Shown here piece by piece: positions 1 through 5,924 of a DNA stretch of 8,428 nt. Numbering within the stretch: the first letter of the stretch is position 1; every line of letters begins with the position of its first letter. Source of the stretch: Clostridia bacterium (lineage in GTDB: Bacteria > Aerophobota > Aerophobia > Aerophobales > AE-B3A). The position numbers were made by a program, and so were the translations under genes. The notes under the pieces were generated by a model. The model was not told the DNA's origin, ran no database searches, and saw only the letters and a program-made list of their open reading frames with translations. The stretch spans positions 1-8,428 of the forward strand of contig WJOQ01000320.1 in assembly GCA_009618505.1 (NCBI GenBank), in the 5' to 3' direction.

Positions 1-534
1 CAGAGGATAGATGAGTATTCCTATCAGCTCTCCGGAGGTCTTCGCCAGAGGGCGATGATTGCCATGGCTCTATCCTGTAATCCTTCTCTCCTGATCGCTG
101 ACGAACCGACCACTGCCTTAGATGTTACAGTTCAGGCTCAGATTCTGGAGTTGATGAAGGAACTGCAGAGGGAATTTGGTATGTCGATTATATACATTAC
201 CCATAACTTAGGGGTTATTGCCGAGATATCTGATGAGGTATTAGTAATGTACTTAGGTAAGGTGGTAGAACATGCAAATACCGATGAGATCTTTCATAAT
301 CCCCTTCACCCTTATACAATAGGACTTCTAAAGTCTATCCCTAAGGTCGGGAAAAAGGCAAGGACGCGGCTTGAGGCTATCAAAGGGACAGTCCCCACTC
401 CCTTAGATCTTCCCAGGGGATGTAGGTTTTACCAGCGGTGTCGAGAGGCAAAGGAAGGGATATGCGACGTGGATAACCCTTCGTTAATCGAGGTAACAAA
501 GGGTCACCGGGTAAGTTGTTTTTTATATAAATAA
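1..534 (+). CDS. OppD/DppD-like ABC transporter ATP-binding protein, 5'-truncated by window edge
   Basis: ATPase subunit of an Opp/Dpp-family ABC importer; it would power uptake of peptides or oligosaccharides from the cytoplasmic face. The reading frame is open from base 1, so the ATG at 55 is internal and 177 codons are visible of a family length of about 320-330; the Walker A half lies outside the window. Visible motifs (numbering from base 1): ABC signature LSGGLRQR at 10-17, Walker B LLIADEP at 30-36, D-loop ALD at 39-41, H-loop His68, and the oligopeptide-type C-terminal extension starting at NPLHPYT (100-106). Four cysteines, C141, C147, C155 and C173, have the spacing seen in this extension. 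The next gene, an OppF-like partner, starts 21 bases downstream, as usual for the heterodimeric ATPase pair. The family call is secure; the transported substrate cannot be read from the ATPase. Confidence 0.96.
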   Translation, partial: QRIDEYSYQLSGGLRQRAMIAMALSCNPSLLIADEPTTALDVTVQAQILELMKELQREFGMSIIYITHNLGVIAEISDEVLVMYLGKVVEHANTDEIFHNPLHPYTIGLLKSIPKVGKKARTRLEAIKGTVPTPLDLPRGCRFYQRCREAKEGICDVDNPSLIEVTKGHRVSCFLYK

Positions 535-555
535 AAGAAAAAAACGAGGATAGAT

Positions 556-1572
556 ATGATAAAGAAAAGCGGAATGCCTCTTTTAGAAGTAAAGAACTTA
601 AAAAAATATTTTCCTGTTGAGAAGGGATTCTGGAGAAAGACAGTTGGATATGTTAAGGCGGTGGATAAGGTCAACCTCTACATCAACGAGGGAGAGACCT
701 TAGGAGTGGTAGGAGAATCGGGCTGCGGAAAGACAACCCTGGGAAGATGCATCCTGAGAGCCATCGAGCCAACCGAAGGAAGTATCCTCTTTCGGTTGAA
801 CGGTGACATGATTGACATCACCAAACTTGACAGGGAATCCCTAAGAGCTACGAGAAGGTATACCCAGATGATCTTTCAAGACCCTTACTCCTCGCTTGAT
901 TCAAGGATGACCGTCCTGGACATCGTAGGTGAGCCACTTTTGGTCAATAACCTTGCCACAGGAAGAAAGATGGAGGAGAGAGTAAAAGACCTGGTCAACG
1001 TAGTGGGCTTAAACGTAAAGCATCTAAAGCGCTATCCCCATGCCTTTAGCGGTGGACAGAGGCAGAGGATTGGGATTGCCCGGGCTCTGGCTTCCAATCC
1101 AAAGTTCATCGTCGCCGATGAGCCGGTCTCAGCTCTGGATGTATCGGTTCAGGCCCAGACATTAAACCTTCTTCAGGATCTACAGGCCAGGTTTAAATTG
1201 ACTTACCTTTTTATCTCCCATGACTTAAGTGTAGTTGAGCATATTTCAGATAGGGTAGCCGTTATGTATGTGGGAAAGGTAGTGGAGTTGGCCAAGACAG
1301 AAGAATTCTTCCTCAATCCCCTTCACCCTTATTCGGAGGCACTTTTATCTGCTTTACCCAAGCCAGATCCTCGCCTGAGGATGAAGAGGATCATCTTATC
1401 CGGTGAAGTGGCTAATCCGGTCAATCCTCCTTCAGGCTGTTACTTTCATCCAAGGTGTAAATACGCCAAAGAGATATGCAAGAAAGAAGAGCCCGGATGG
1501 AAGGAAGTTAACCCTGACCATTTTGTCGCCTGTCACTTTGCTAAAGAGCTAAGTCTTAAGGGAGTTATTTAA
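556..1572 (+). CDS. OppF/DppF-like ABC transporter ATP-binding protein
   Basis: Second ATPase of the Opp/Dpp-type importer, pairing with the OppD-like subunit upstream. Full length at 338 residues, normal for the family. Motifs in order: Walker A GESGCGKT (53-60), Q-loop Gln108 in IFQDPYSSL, signature FSGGQRQR (164-171), Walker B FIVADEP (184-190), D-loop ALD (193-195), H-loop His222 in ISHD, then the C-terminal oligopeptide-type extension NPLHPYS (254-260) with cysteines 295, 301, 308 and 326. The long insertion before the first beta strand ([12 protein letters not shown]) is typical of OppF. A GAGGA motif at 546-550 precedes the ATG at 556; an in-frame ATG at 574 is possible but has no comparable binding site. 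Neighbouring GH130 genes suggest an oligosaccharide rather than peptide substrate; that is inference. Confidence 0.97.
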   Translation: MIKKSGMPLLEVKNLKKYFPVEKGFWRKTVGYVKAVDKVNLYINEGETLGVVGESGCGKTTLGRCILRAIEPTEGSILFRLNGDMIDITKLDRESLRATRRYTQMIFQDPYSSLDSRMTVLDIVGEPLLVNNLATGRKMEERVKDLVNVVGLNVKHLKRYPHAFSGGQRQRIGIARALASNPKFIVADEPVSALDVSVQAQTLNLLQDLQARFKLTYLFISHDLSVVEHISDRVAVMYVGKVVELAKTEEFFLNPLHPYSEALLSALPKPDPRLRMKRIILSGEVANPVNPPSGCYFHPRCKYAKEICKKEEPGWKEVNPDHFVACHFAKELSLKGVI

Positions 1573-1576
1573 AGAT

Positions 1577-1987
1577 ATGTTAAAGATTTCCCTTATATTT
1601 TTGGCTTTTATCGCCTTCTTTGTCTTAACCTTAAAAGTTGTCATTATACAAATGGAAAGACTTACCGATAAGTATATAGGTGAAAAACACCGGGCGATTG
1701 AGGAAATTGTTAATACGGGAAAAGTACCTAAGGCCTGGATAGACAAATTAGAAAAAAGAATTTCCTCGGTGAGTAAAACTCAAGGTCGATCAGAGAAAGT
1801 ACTCAAAATGAAAATACAAGCAAAGACCATTATCTTAAAAAAAATTGACCATTTAATAGATTGCTCTAAGACATCCCCTTTTGTTCAAGATAAAGAAACA
1901 AAGGAGATTTTATTGAATAAACTTCTGGAAGCCCGAAGGCTCTGGGAAAAAAAAGATTGGGAGGAGATCATAGCTTCTCCTGAGTAA
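1577..1987 (+). CDS. small membrane-anchored protein of unknown function
   Basis: I do not recognise this 136-residue protein. Residues 3-24 form one strongly hydrophobic segment (ISLIFLAFIAFFVL then KVVII) with no signal-peptidase-like site following, so it reads as a signal anchor. The remainder is highly charged, rich in Lys and Glu, and predicted by eye to be helical, with one central Ser/Lys/Gly-rich break near residue 65-72 and a Trp-rich acidic end (RRLWEKKDWEEI). A large soluble or coiled-coil-like domain on one anchor could suit a scaffold or a transporter accessory. The ATG lies 4 bases after the oppF-like stop, and AAGGGAG at 1558-1564 lies 12 bases upstream, a rather long spacing. 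The tight spacing argues for cotranscription with the transporter. Being a genuine gene is likely; function is unknown. Confidence 0.75.
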   Translation: MLKISLIFLAFIAFFVLTLKVVIIQMERLTDKYIGEKHRAIEEIVNTGKVPKAWIDKLEKRISSVSKTQGRSEKVLKMKIQAKTIILKKIDHLIDCSKTSPFVQDKETKEILLNKLLEARRLWEKKDWEEIIASPE

Positions 1988-2004
1988 AAAGAAAACCATT
2001 TAAT

Positions 2005-2025
2005 CGCTGTGCTGCCCCCACAGTG
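2005..2025 (+). other. short hairpin just upstream of the GH130 ribosome binding site
   Basis: Bases 2005-2011 (CGCTGTG) can pair with 2019-2025 (CACAGTG) around a 7-base loop CTGCCCC, with one G-U pair. It lies 3 bases before the AAGGAGG at 2029-2035. No T-run follows, so it is not an intrinsic terminator. It could separate transporter expression from the sugar enzymes or protect a processed 5' end, but a stem this short can occur by chance. Confidence 0.25.
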
Positions 2026-2028
2026 GAT

Positions 2029-2035
2029 AAGGAGG
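2029..2035 (+). promoter_or_regulatory. strong ribosome binding site deciding the GH130 start
   Basis: AAGGAGG, a near-perfect anti-Shine-Dalgarno match, ends 6 bases before the ATG at 2042. It selects that ATG over the in-frame GTG at 2009, which has no such site and would add eleven residues (MLPPQWIRRKI) that are simply a translation of the leader and the binding site itself. Confidence 0.9.
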
Positions 2036-2041
2036 AAAATT

Positions 2042-3136
2042 ATGCTCAAACCTTATGGTGTACCCATTGAAAGACTAAATGGGGGAAAACCTATTGTTAC
2101 CCCAAAGAATAACTGGTGGGAGAATGAAGCAACTATTAATGCTGCAGCTTTTTATCTGGAAAGGTCTGCAGCTAACGATCCAATCATTAAGAAATTAATT
2201 TTTGTGGAGAACCTTGATGACCCAAGATTGGAGAATGGGGTTGTGGCGGTACATTACCGTGCTCTTTCTAAAAAAGCTCCAGGTAAGCAACACTCTCGGT
2301 CCTACGTAGGGCTGGCTTTGTTTACCCCCGAAGTTGAATTGCTCAAAAGATATCCGGAGCCCCTCATAGCACCCTCAGAAAATCCCCAAGGATACGATTA
2401 TCTCGGCGTTGAGGACGTAAGAATAACGAGGATTGGTGATACCTTTTATGCGTTGTATTGCGGATTTGACGGGAAAAATATGAGGGTTTGTATGGCAATT
2501 TCCAAAGATTTGATTAACTGGAAGAAGTTAGGGTTAGTTAGAGGAGATATCAATTCTTCAAACAACAAAGACGCCGTTCTCTTTCCGGAAAAAATAGATG
2601 GTCATTATTTTATGATGCATCGTCCAATGGTTGGTAATGTCTCGAATTTCAGTATACATCTGGCGATGAGTAATTCCCCAATAGGGGTATGGAAGAATTG
2701 TGGAATGGTTCTTCATTCCTTTGAAAATCCGGCATACAAAGATTCCTGGGTCGGTGCAGGGTCTGTTCCTATCCCACTTGGAGATAAAAGATTTTTAGTG
2801 CTTTATCATACTGGGAATTATCTTAAATCCGGCAAAAGGGAGTATGATGCGGATGCTGCCATCTTCAATTTCCAAAACTTCTCACCGGACAATCCTGCAG
2901 GAATTGTCGAAAAACGCTTGGAACATCTAATGGTACCTGAAACGGATTGGGAGAAAAATAGTGAAATCTCTATAGATATTGTCTTCCCTGAGGGTTCCTA
3001 TGAGTATCACGGTGAAATATATATCATTTATGGAGCGGGAGAGAGATATGTTTTTGCGGCAAAGGTAAACAAGAAGACCCTGTTAGAATACCTTGAAAAA
3101 AGTGACAATTCAAATCCTTTTGTCAAAAGTCCTTAA
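2042..3136 (+). CDS. divergent GH130-family mannoside phosphorylase/hydrolase
   Basis: 364-residue cytoplasmic protein of the GH130 five-bladed propeller family, whose members phosphorolyse (or in some branches hydrolyse) beta-mannosides; phosphorolysis yields mannose 1-phosphate. Family marks: N-terminal RLNGGKPIVTP (11-21), NAAAFYLE (33-40) and AVHYRA (69-74), GVEDVR (122-127) in place of the usual G-C-E-D-P-R, with Asp125 the probable general acid, then KDAVLFPEKIDGHYFMMHRP (176-195) with the basic His193 and Arg194 expected near phosphate, GAGSVPIP (238-245), and YGAGE (330-334) where most relatives have YGGAD. No signal peptide, so it acts inside the cell. The ATG at 2042 is set by AAGGAGG. 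It follows the small membrane protein by 54 bases and precedes the toroid-like gene by 23, so it is probably in the same operon. Substrate and phosphorylase versus hydrolase activity are undecided because two motif positions depart from the consensus. Confidence 0.88.
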   Translation: MLKPYGVPIERLNGGKPIVTPKNNWWENEATINAAAFYLERSAANDPIIKKLIFVENLDDPRLENGVVAVHYRALSKKAPGKQHSRSYVGLALFTPEVELLKRYPEPLIAPSENPQGYDYLGVEDVRITRIGDTFYALYCGFDGKNMRVCMAISKDLINWKKLGLVRGDINSSNNKDAVLFPEKIDGHYFMMHRPMVGNVSNFSIHLAMSNSPIGVWKNCGMVLHSFENPAYKDSWVGAGSVPIPLGDKRFLVLYHTGNYLKSGKREYDADAAIFNFQNFSPDNPAGIVEKRLEHLMVPETDWEKNSEISIDIVFPEGSYEYHGEIYIIYGAGERYVFAAKVNKKTLLEYLEKSDNSNPFVKSP

Positions 3137-3150
3137 TTTCTATATAAGGG

Positions 3151-3169
3151 GTACATTCAATGAATGTAC
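3151..3169. repeat. perfect palindrome spanning a start codon
   Basis: GTACATTCA (3151-3159) and TGAATGTAC (3161-3169) are perfect inverted arms around a single A at 3160, which is the first base of the start codon of the next gene. As RNA it could fold to a 7-bp stem with the AUG inside the CAAUG loop, right after the AAGGGG ribosome binding site at 3146-3151. It could be a protein-binding operator, a translational switch, or chance. Confidence 0.45.
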
Positions 3170-4776
3170 AGTGTTTAAAAACCATTAACAGAGTCGAGCT
3201 GATGCCAAACATTCCCTCGCCTTTCCAAATAAGGGATTGGAAAAGCTTGGCCAAAGCGTATGATGAGTTTGTCTTCAACTTCGACCTTACTGGAGATTTC
3301 CTTCCTTTAATCTGGTGGGATAAGTCACACAGGAATTTTAAACGAGAGACTTTTGGCTTCCCGTCTTTCGTTGGCAGCAAACTTAAAGGAAAAGATGGCT
3401 CTCAAGAGGCGATTAACTGTGTAGCGGCAGTGCTTGGAGCCACCTTAGTAGGAATTGACAAGAGCAATCAAGGCGGCCATAACTGGGTTCTTATGTGTGA
3501 GAACTATTACAACGTTGATAATGGGGAATATTTATTTCTGAATACTGCTAATTGGAAAACTGGGCGTACTTTCTGGTACGAAATCCTGCCCAATATCCTC
3601 TTCTATCAACTTGCTCATTACTATCCCAATACCGGCAATTTTCAAAACGAAATGCGCATTGTAGCCGACAGGTGGTATGAGGCCTGTGTTGCCATGGGTG
3701 CGAACATTAATCCGTGGAAAGTCCCCAATTTCAACTGGACTGCTTTTAATTTCAATAGCAGGAAGCCTCTCTACAACGGGAGATGGCGGGAACCAGATGC
3801 AGCGGCAGGGATTGCCTGGCTGGAGTATATGGCCTACATCAAGTGGAAGGAACCCAGGTATTTAACTGCCGCAGAGTGGAGTATGCAGTTTCTCCAAAAG
3901 AGGGTAGAAAATCCCTTCTATGAGATTCTGCTTCCCTATGGTGCTTATGCGGCGGCACGGATGAACGCAGAAATTGGCCGAAATTATGATGTCCAAAAGT
4001 TTCTTAACTGGTGCTTTAATGGAGATAGTGTTTGTCGTCCAGGTTGGGGAGTTATAGCTGAAAGATGGGGAGACTATGACTGTTATGGTCTGGTCGGAAG
4101 CATCACCGATGGTGGCGGCTACGCCTTTGCAATGAATACCTTCCAAATGGCATCCGCTCTCGTTCCCTTGGTAAGATATGACAGTTGTTTTGCTCGGGCT
4201 ATTGGTAAATGGATGCTCAATACTGCAAATGCTGCTCGCCTCTTCTATGTCGACTTCCATAACGCCAAGCACCAGTCTTGCGGATTTTGGACAGGTGATG
4301 CGAAGCATGTCATTGCTTACGAGGGGTTACGTAAAGTATGGGATGGCAGAAGTCCTTATGCTACGGGTGACGCAATCAATCTTGCCTATGGGGCAATTGA
4401 CTTTGGTCTTTATGGCTCCTCGCACGTAGGCATTTTCGGTGGGATCATCAATCCTACAAATTATGAAAAGATCCTCCAATTGGATTGCCTGAAAACCGAT
4501 TTCTACCACGATAAAGCCTATCCCACTTATCTTTATTATAATCCATATAAGATAGAGAAAGCTATAGAGATAGATGTTGGCCCGGAAGTGAAGAATCTAT
4601 ACGATGCGGTCAGTCATAATTTTCTTCAAAAAAACGTCTCTGAGCGAACCTCTTTTATACTTCCTGCGGACTCTGGTGCCGTTGTGATTATCTCTCCTGC
4701 AGATGGAGGGATCGCCTATAAGGACAAAAAGATGCTTATTAATGGTGTTGTTGTAGATTATGCAAGAGATAAATAG
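3160..4776 (+). CDS. uncharacterised alpha/alpha-toroid-like carbohydrate-active protein
   Basis: I cannot assign this 538-residue protein to a named family. No signal peptide or membrane segment is evident, so it is probably cytoplasmic. Residues about 80-440 read as successive amphipathic helices with aromatic-rich, Gly/Asp/Glu-bearing loops (GGHNW at 105-109, FNWTAFNFNSRKPLYNG at 191-207, WREPDAAAGIAWLEY at 209-223, PGWGVIAERWGDYD at 294-307, TGDAINLAYG at 402-411), the look of an alpha/alpha barrel as in many glycoside hydrolases and polysaccharide lyases. Glu211, Asp213, Glu222, Glu301 and Asp305 are candidate acidic active-site residues. Residues about 455-538 are beta-rich, opening with YPTYLYYNPY and containing LPADSGAVVIISPADGG, like C-terminal beta domains of such enzymes. 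ATG 3160 has AAGGGG at 3146-3151; ATG 3202 (residue 15) is an alternative. Placed 23 bases after a GH130 gene, it probably acts on the same imported glycan; that is inference. Confidence 0.85.
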   Translation: MNVQCLKTINRVELMPNIPSPFQIRDWKSLAKAYDEFVFNFDLTGDFLPLIWWDKSHRNFKRETFGFPSFVGSKLKGKDGSQEAINCVAAVLGATLVGIDKSNQGGHNWVLMCENYYNVDNGEYLFLNTANWKTGRTFWYEILPNILFYQLAHYYPNTGNFQNEMRIVADRWYEACVAMGANINPWKVPNFNWTAFNFNSRKPLYNGRWREPDAAAGIAWLEYMAYIKWKEPRYLTAAEWSMQFLQKRVENPFYEILLPYGAYAAARMNAEIGRNYDVQKFLNWCFNGDSVCRPGWGVIAERWGDYDCYGLVGSITDGGGYAFAMNTFQMASALVPLVRYDSCFARAIGKWMLNTANAARLFYVDFHNAKHQSCGFWTGDAKHVIAYEGLRKVWDGRSPYATGDAINLAYGAIDFGLYGSSHVGIFGGIINPTNYEKILQLDCLKTDFYHDKAYPTYLYYNPYKIEKAIEIDVGPEVKNLYDAVSHNFLQKNVSERTSFILPADSGAVVIISPADGGIAYKDKKMLINGVVVDYARDK

Positions 4777-4792
4777 AGAGATAAATAAGAAT

Positions 4793-4814
4793 AAATAGGG
4801 ACAGACACCTATTT
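4793..4814. repeat. left palindromic terminal arm, copy 1
   Basis: 22-bp arm AAATAGG-GACAGACA-CCTATTT. Its own ends pair (7-bp stem, 8-base loop), and the whole arm is the exact reverse complement of 5528-5549. Such hairpin ends are what Y1 transposases recognise as single-stranded DNA. Confidence 0.92.
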
Positions 4815-4817
4815 TCA

Positions 4818-4846
4818 TTGACATCACCTCTGCGAAGACCTATAAT
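4818..4846 (+). promoter_or_regulatory. consensus sigma-70 promoter of transposase copy 1, apparently leaderless
   Basis: TTGACA at 4818-4823 and TATAAT at 4841-4846 match both consensus hexamers exactly with the optimal 17-base spacer. Only 6 bases separate the -10 box from the ATG at 4853, so transcription should start at or within a base or two of the ATG, leaving no room for a ribosome binding site. The promoter lies inside the element and moves with it. Confidence 0.8.
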
Positions 4847-4852
4847 CTATAT

Positions 4853-5533
4853 ATGCCAAGAATAGCACGAGTCGTTGCAGCGGGCTACCCGCACCATATC
4901 ACCCAAAGAGGGAATTATCGGCAAAAGATATTTGCTGATGATACCGACCGAGGAAAATATCTCTCCCTTCTAAAAGAGGAAAGTAAGCGCTATCACTTAG
5001 ACATATTAGCTTACTGTCTCATGTCCAATCATGTGCACTTTATGGCTCTTCCCCAAAGAGAAGATTCCATGGGGAAGGTATTTAAATATACTAATATGAA
5101 GTATTCCCAGTATTATAATAACAAAATGAGGATAAGCGGTCATCTATTCCAGGGCCGCTTCTTCTCCTGTGTCTTAGATGAGCGGCATATGATAACCTGT
5201 GCCCGCTATATAGAAAGAAATCCCGTAAGGGCAAAACTGGTTAAAGAACCATACTTATGGCCATACTCAAGTGCAAAAATACATTGCGGAATCAAGCAAG
5301 ATGACCCGTTGGGAACAAACCAGCTTTTTGATTGTATTGAGATAGAACCAAAAGGCTGGAAGGAGTTTATCGAGGCGCCTGATAATCCCGATGAAATGAA
5401 AGGGATCAGGGAAAAGACCAGAACAGGCCGGCCTCTGGGAACGAATGATTTTATAGAAAGACTTGAAGGACAGCTTAAGAGACTTTTTAAGTTAAAGCCG
5501 AAAGGAAGGCCTAAGAAGAAAGTTTATAAATAG
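4853..5533 (+). CDS. Y1 HUH transposase, IS200-like/RAYT (REP-associated) type
   Basis: Single-strand DNA transposase of the Y1_Tnp superfamily, 226 residues. The N-terminus MPRIARVVAAGYPHHITQRGN is the usual opening of this group and fixes the start. The metal-binding HUH motif is H60-V-H62 in SNHVHFMALP; the likely nucleophile is Tyr119 in ARYIERNPVRA, a position and motif matching RAYT relatives. Other family marks are GHLFQGRFFS (96-105) and WPYSSA (136-141). The C-terminal TGRPLG (191-196) and the basic GRPKKK end (218-223) are typical of the RAYT branch, perhaps contacting DNA. The stop codon TAG (5531-5533) lies inside the right terminal arm. No Shine-Dalgarno precedes the ATG; the promoter spacing implies leaderless translation. 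All catalytic motifs are intact, so it is probably active or recently so. Confidence 0.96.
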   Translation: MPRIARVVAAGYPHHITQRGNYRQKIFADDTDRGKYLSLLKEESKRYHLDILAYCLMSNHVHFMALPQREDSMGKVFKYTNMKYSQYYNNKMRISGHLFQGRFFSCVLDERHMITCARYIERNPVRAKLVKEPYLWPYSSAKIHCGIKQDDPLGTNQLFDCIEIEPKGWKEFIEAPDNPDEMKGIREKTRTGRPLGTNDFIERLEGQLKRLFKLKPKGRPKKKVYK

Positions 5534-5549
5534 GTGTCTGTCCCTATTT
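5528..5549. repeat. right palindromic terminal arm, copy 1
   Basis: 22-bp arm AAATAGG-TGTCTGTC-CCTATTT, exact reverse complement of the left arm at 4793-4814 and itself hairpin-forming. Its first six bases encode the last lysine codon and the stop of the transposase. The stem followed by TATTTT could weakly stop transcription, but the stem is too AT-rich to call a terminator. Confidence 0.92.
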
Positions 5550-5551
5550 TA

Positions 5552-5668
5552 AATAAAAGATATTTTAAAAAATCAGATGTTAAGGAAATGTTTGAGAGGT
5601 ATAATTTTATAATTAAATCATATTATACTGGAGATGCTTTTATTGCGGCAATAGTAGAAAATTACTGA
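5552..5668 (+). pseudogene. possible 3' remnant of a broken gene next to the element
   Basis: Directly outside the right arm the frame starting at 5552 reads 38 residues (NKRYFKKSDVKEMFERYNF, then IIKSYYTGDAFIAAIVENY) and stops at TGA 5666-5668. The composition (amphipathic helix with D/E/K, then alternating hydrophobic strand) is protein-like rather than random AT-rich translation, and the layout resembles the C-terminal end of class I SAM-dependent methyltransferases. There is no start codon or ribosome binding site, and no matching upstream half on the other side of the transposase element, where the toroid-like gene ends normally. If real, the gene lost its 5' part through a rearrangement at this boundary. 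The family suggestion is weak. Confidence 0.35.
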
Positions 5669-5924
5669 TAAATAGAATCTAATAACACAGTATTACCAGC
5701 TCCGTTGTTGCTCCGAAGATAAATTTGAAAAGGATAAAAATTATATTATTGAACAATCAAGTCCTTTGGCTTTTTGCTGAAGAGCTTTTTTAATTGAAAA
5801 AGAAGGATTTTTAATAAAAATGAAGTATAATAAATATAGAAAGTGTTAAAAGAATTAAAAGTTGAAGTAGTTCGGTTAGGCGAAATGCTGGAAATCATCT
5901 TTGTAACAAAAGAGAGGTGGAAAT
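5669..5924. other. AT-rich gap with possible further coding remnants
   Basis: No intact gene is visible. Three stretches in different forward frames read consecutively as protein-like: 5716-5790 (ending LLNNQVLWLFAEELF), 5790-5840 (LIEKEGFLIKMKYNKYRK) and 5843-5911 (VLKELKVEVVRLGEMLEIIF), which could be one gene broken by single-base shifts, one at the T-run near 5786-5791. In such AT-rich sequence this can arise by chance. A TATAAT at 5826-5831 could be a -10 box for the glycosyltransferase gene, but I find no convincing -35. GAGGTGG at 5914-5920 is the ribosome binding site of the next gene. Confidence 0.3.

Larger units (their letters stand above)
4793..5549 (+). mobile_element. IS200-like/RAYT transposase element with palindromic ends, copy 1
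   Basis: A 757-bp unit carrying only a Y1 HUH transposase gene and its promoter, bounded by perfect 22-bp inverted repeats. It sits 16 bases after the stop codon of the toroid-like gene, in the same direction. The first 431 bases of the unit (plus 3 bases of flank) recur without a difference from 7995 to the window end. Two identical copies mean recent movement or gene conversion, unusual for RAYTs, which are generally described as single-copy and non-self-mobile. No target duplication is apparent, as expected for Y1 transposases. Confidence 0.85.

Noticed and set aside
55..57. ATG as the start of a short OppD protein
   Set aside because: The frame is open from base 1 and the ABC signature motif precedes this ATG, so it is an internal methionine.
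2009..2041. In-frame GTG start giving a 375-residue GH130
   Set aside because: The extra eleven codons cover the leader and the AAGGAGG site; the ATG at 2042 has ideal spacing.
3862..4308. 148-residue reverse-strand open frame
   Set aside because: It lies wholly within the toroid-like gene, has no ribosome binding site, and reads as composition-driven shadow.
5528..5560. Right arm as a rho-independent terminator
   Set aside because: The stem is 7 bp and mostly A-T with an 8-base loop; the trailing T-run is short and interrupted.
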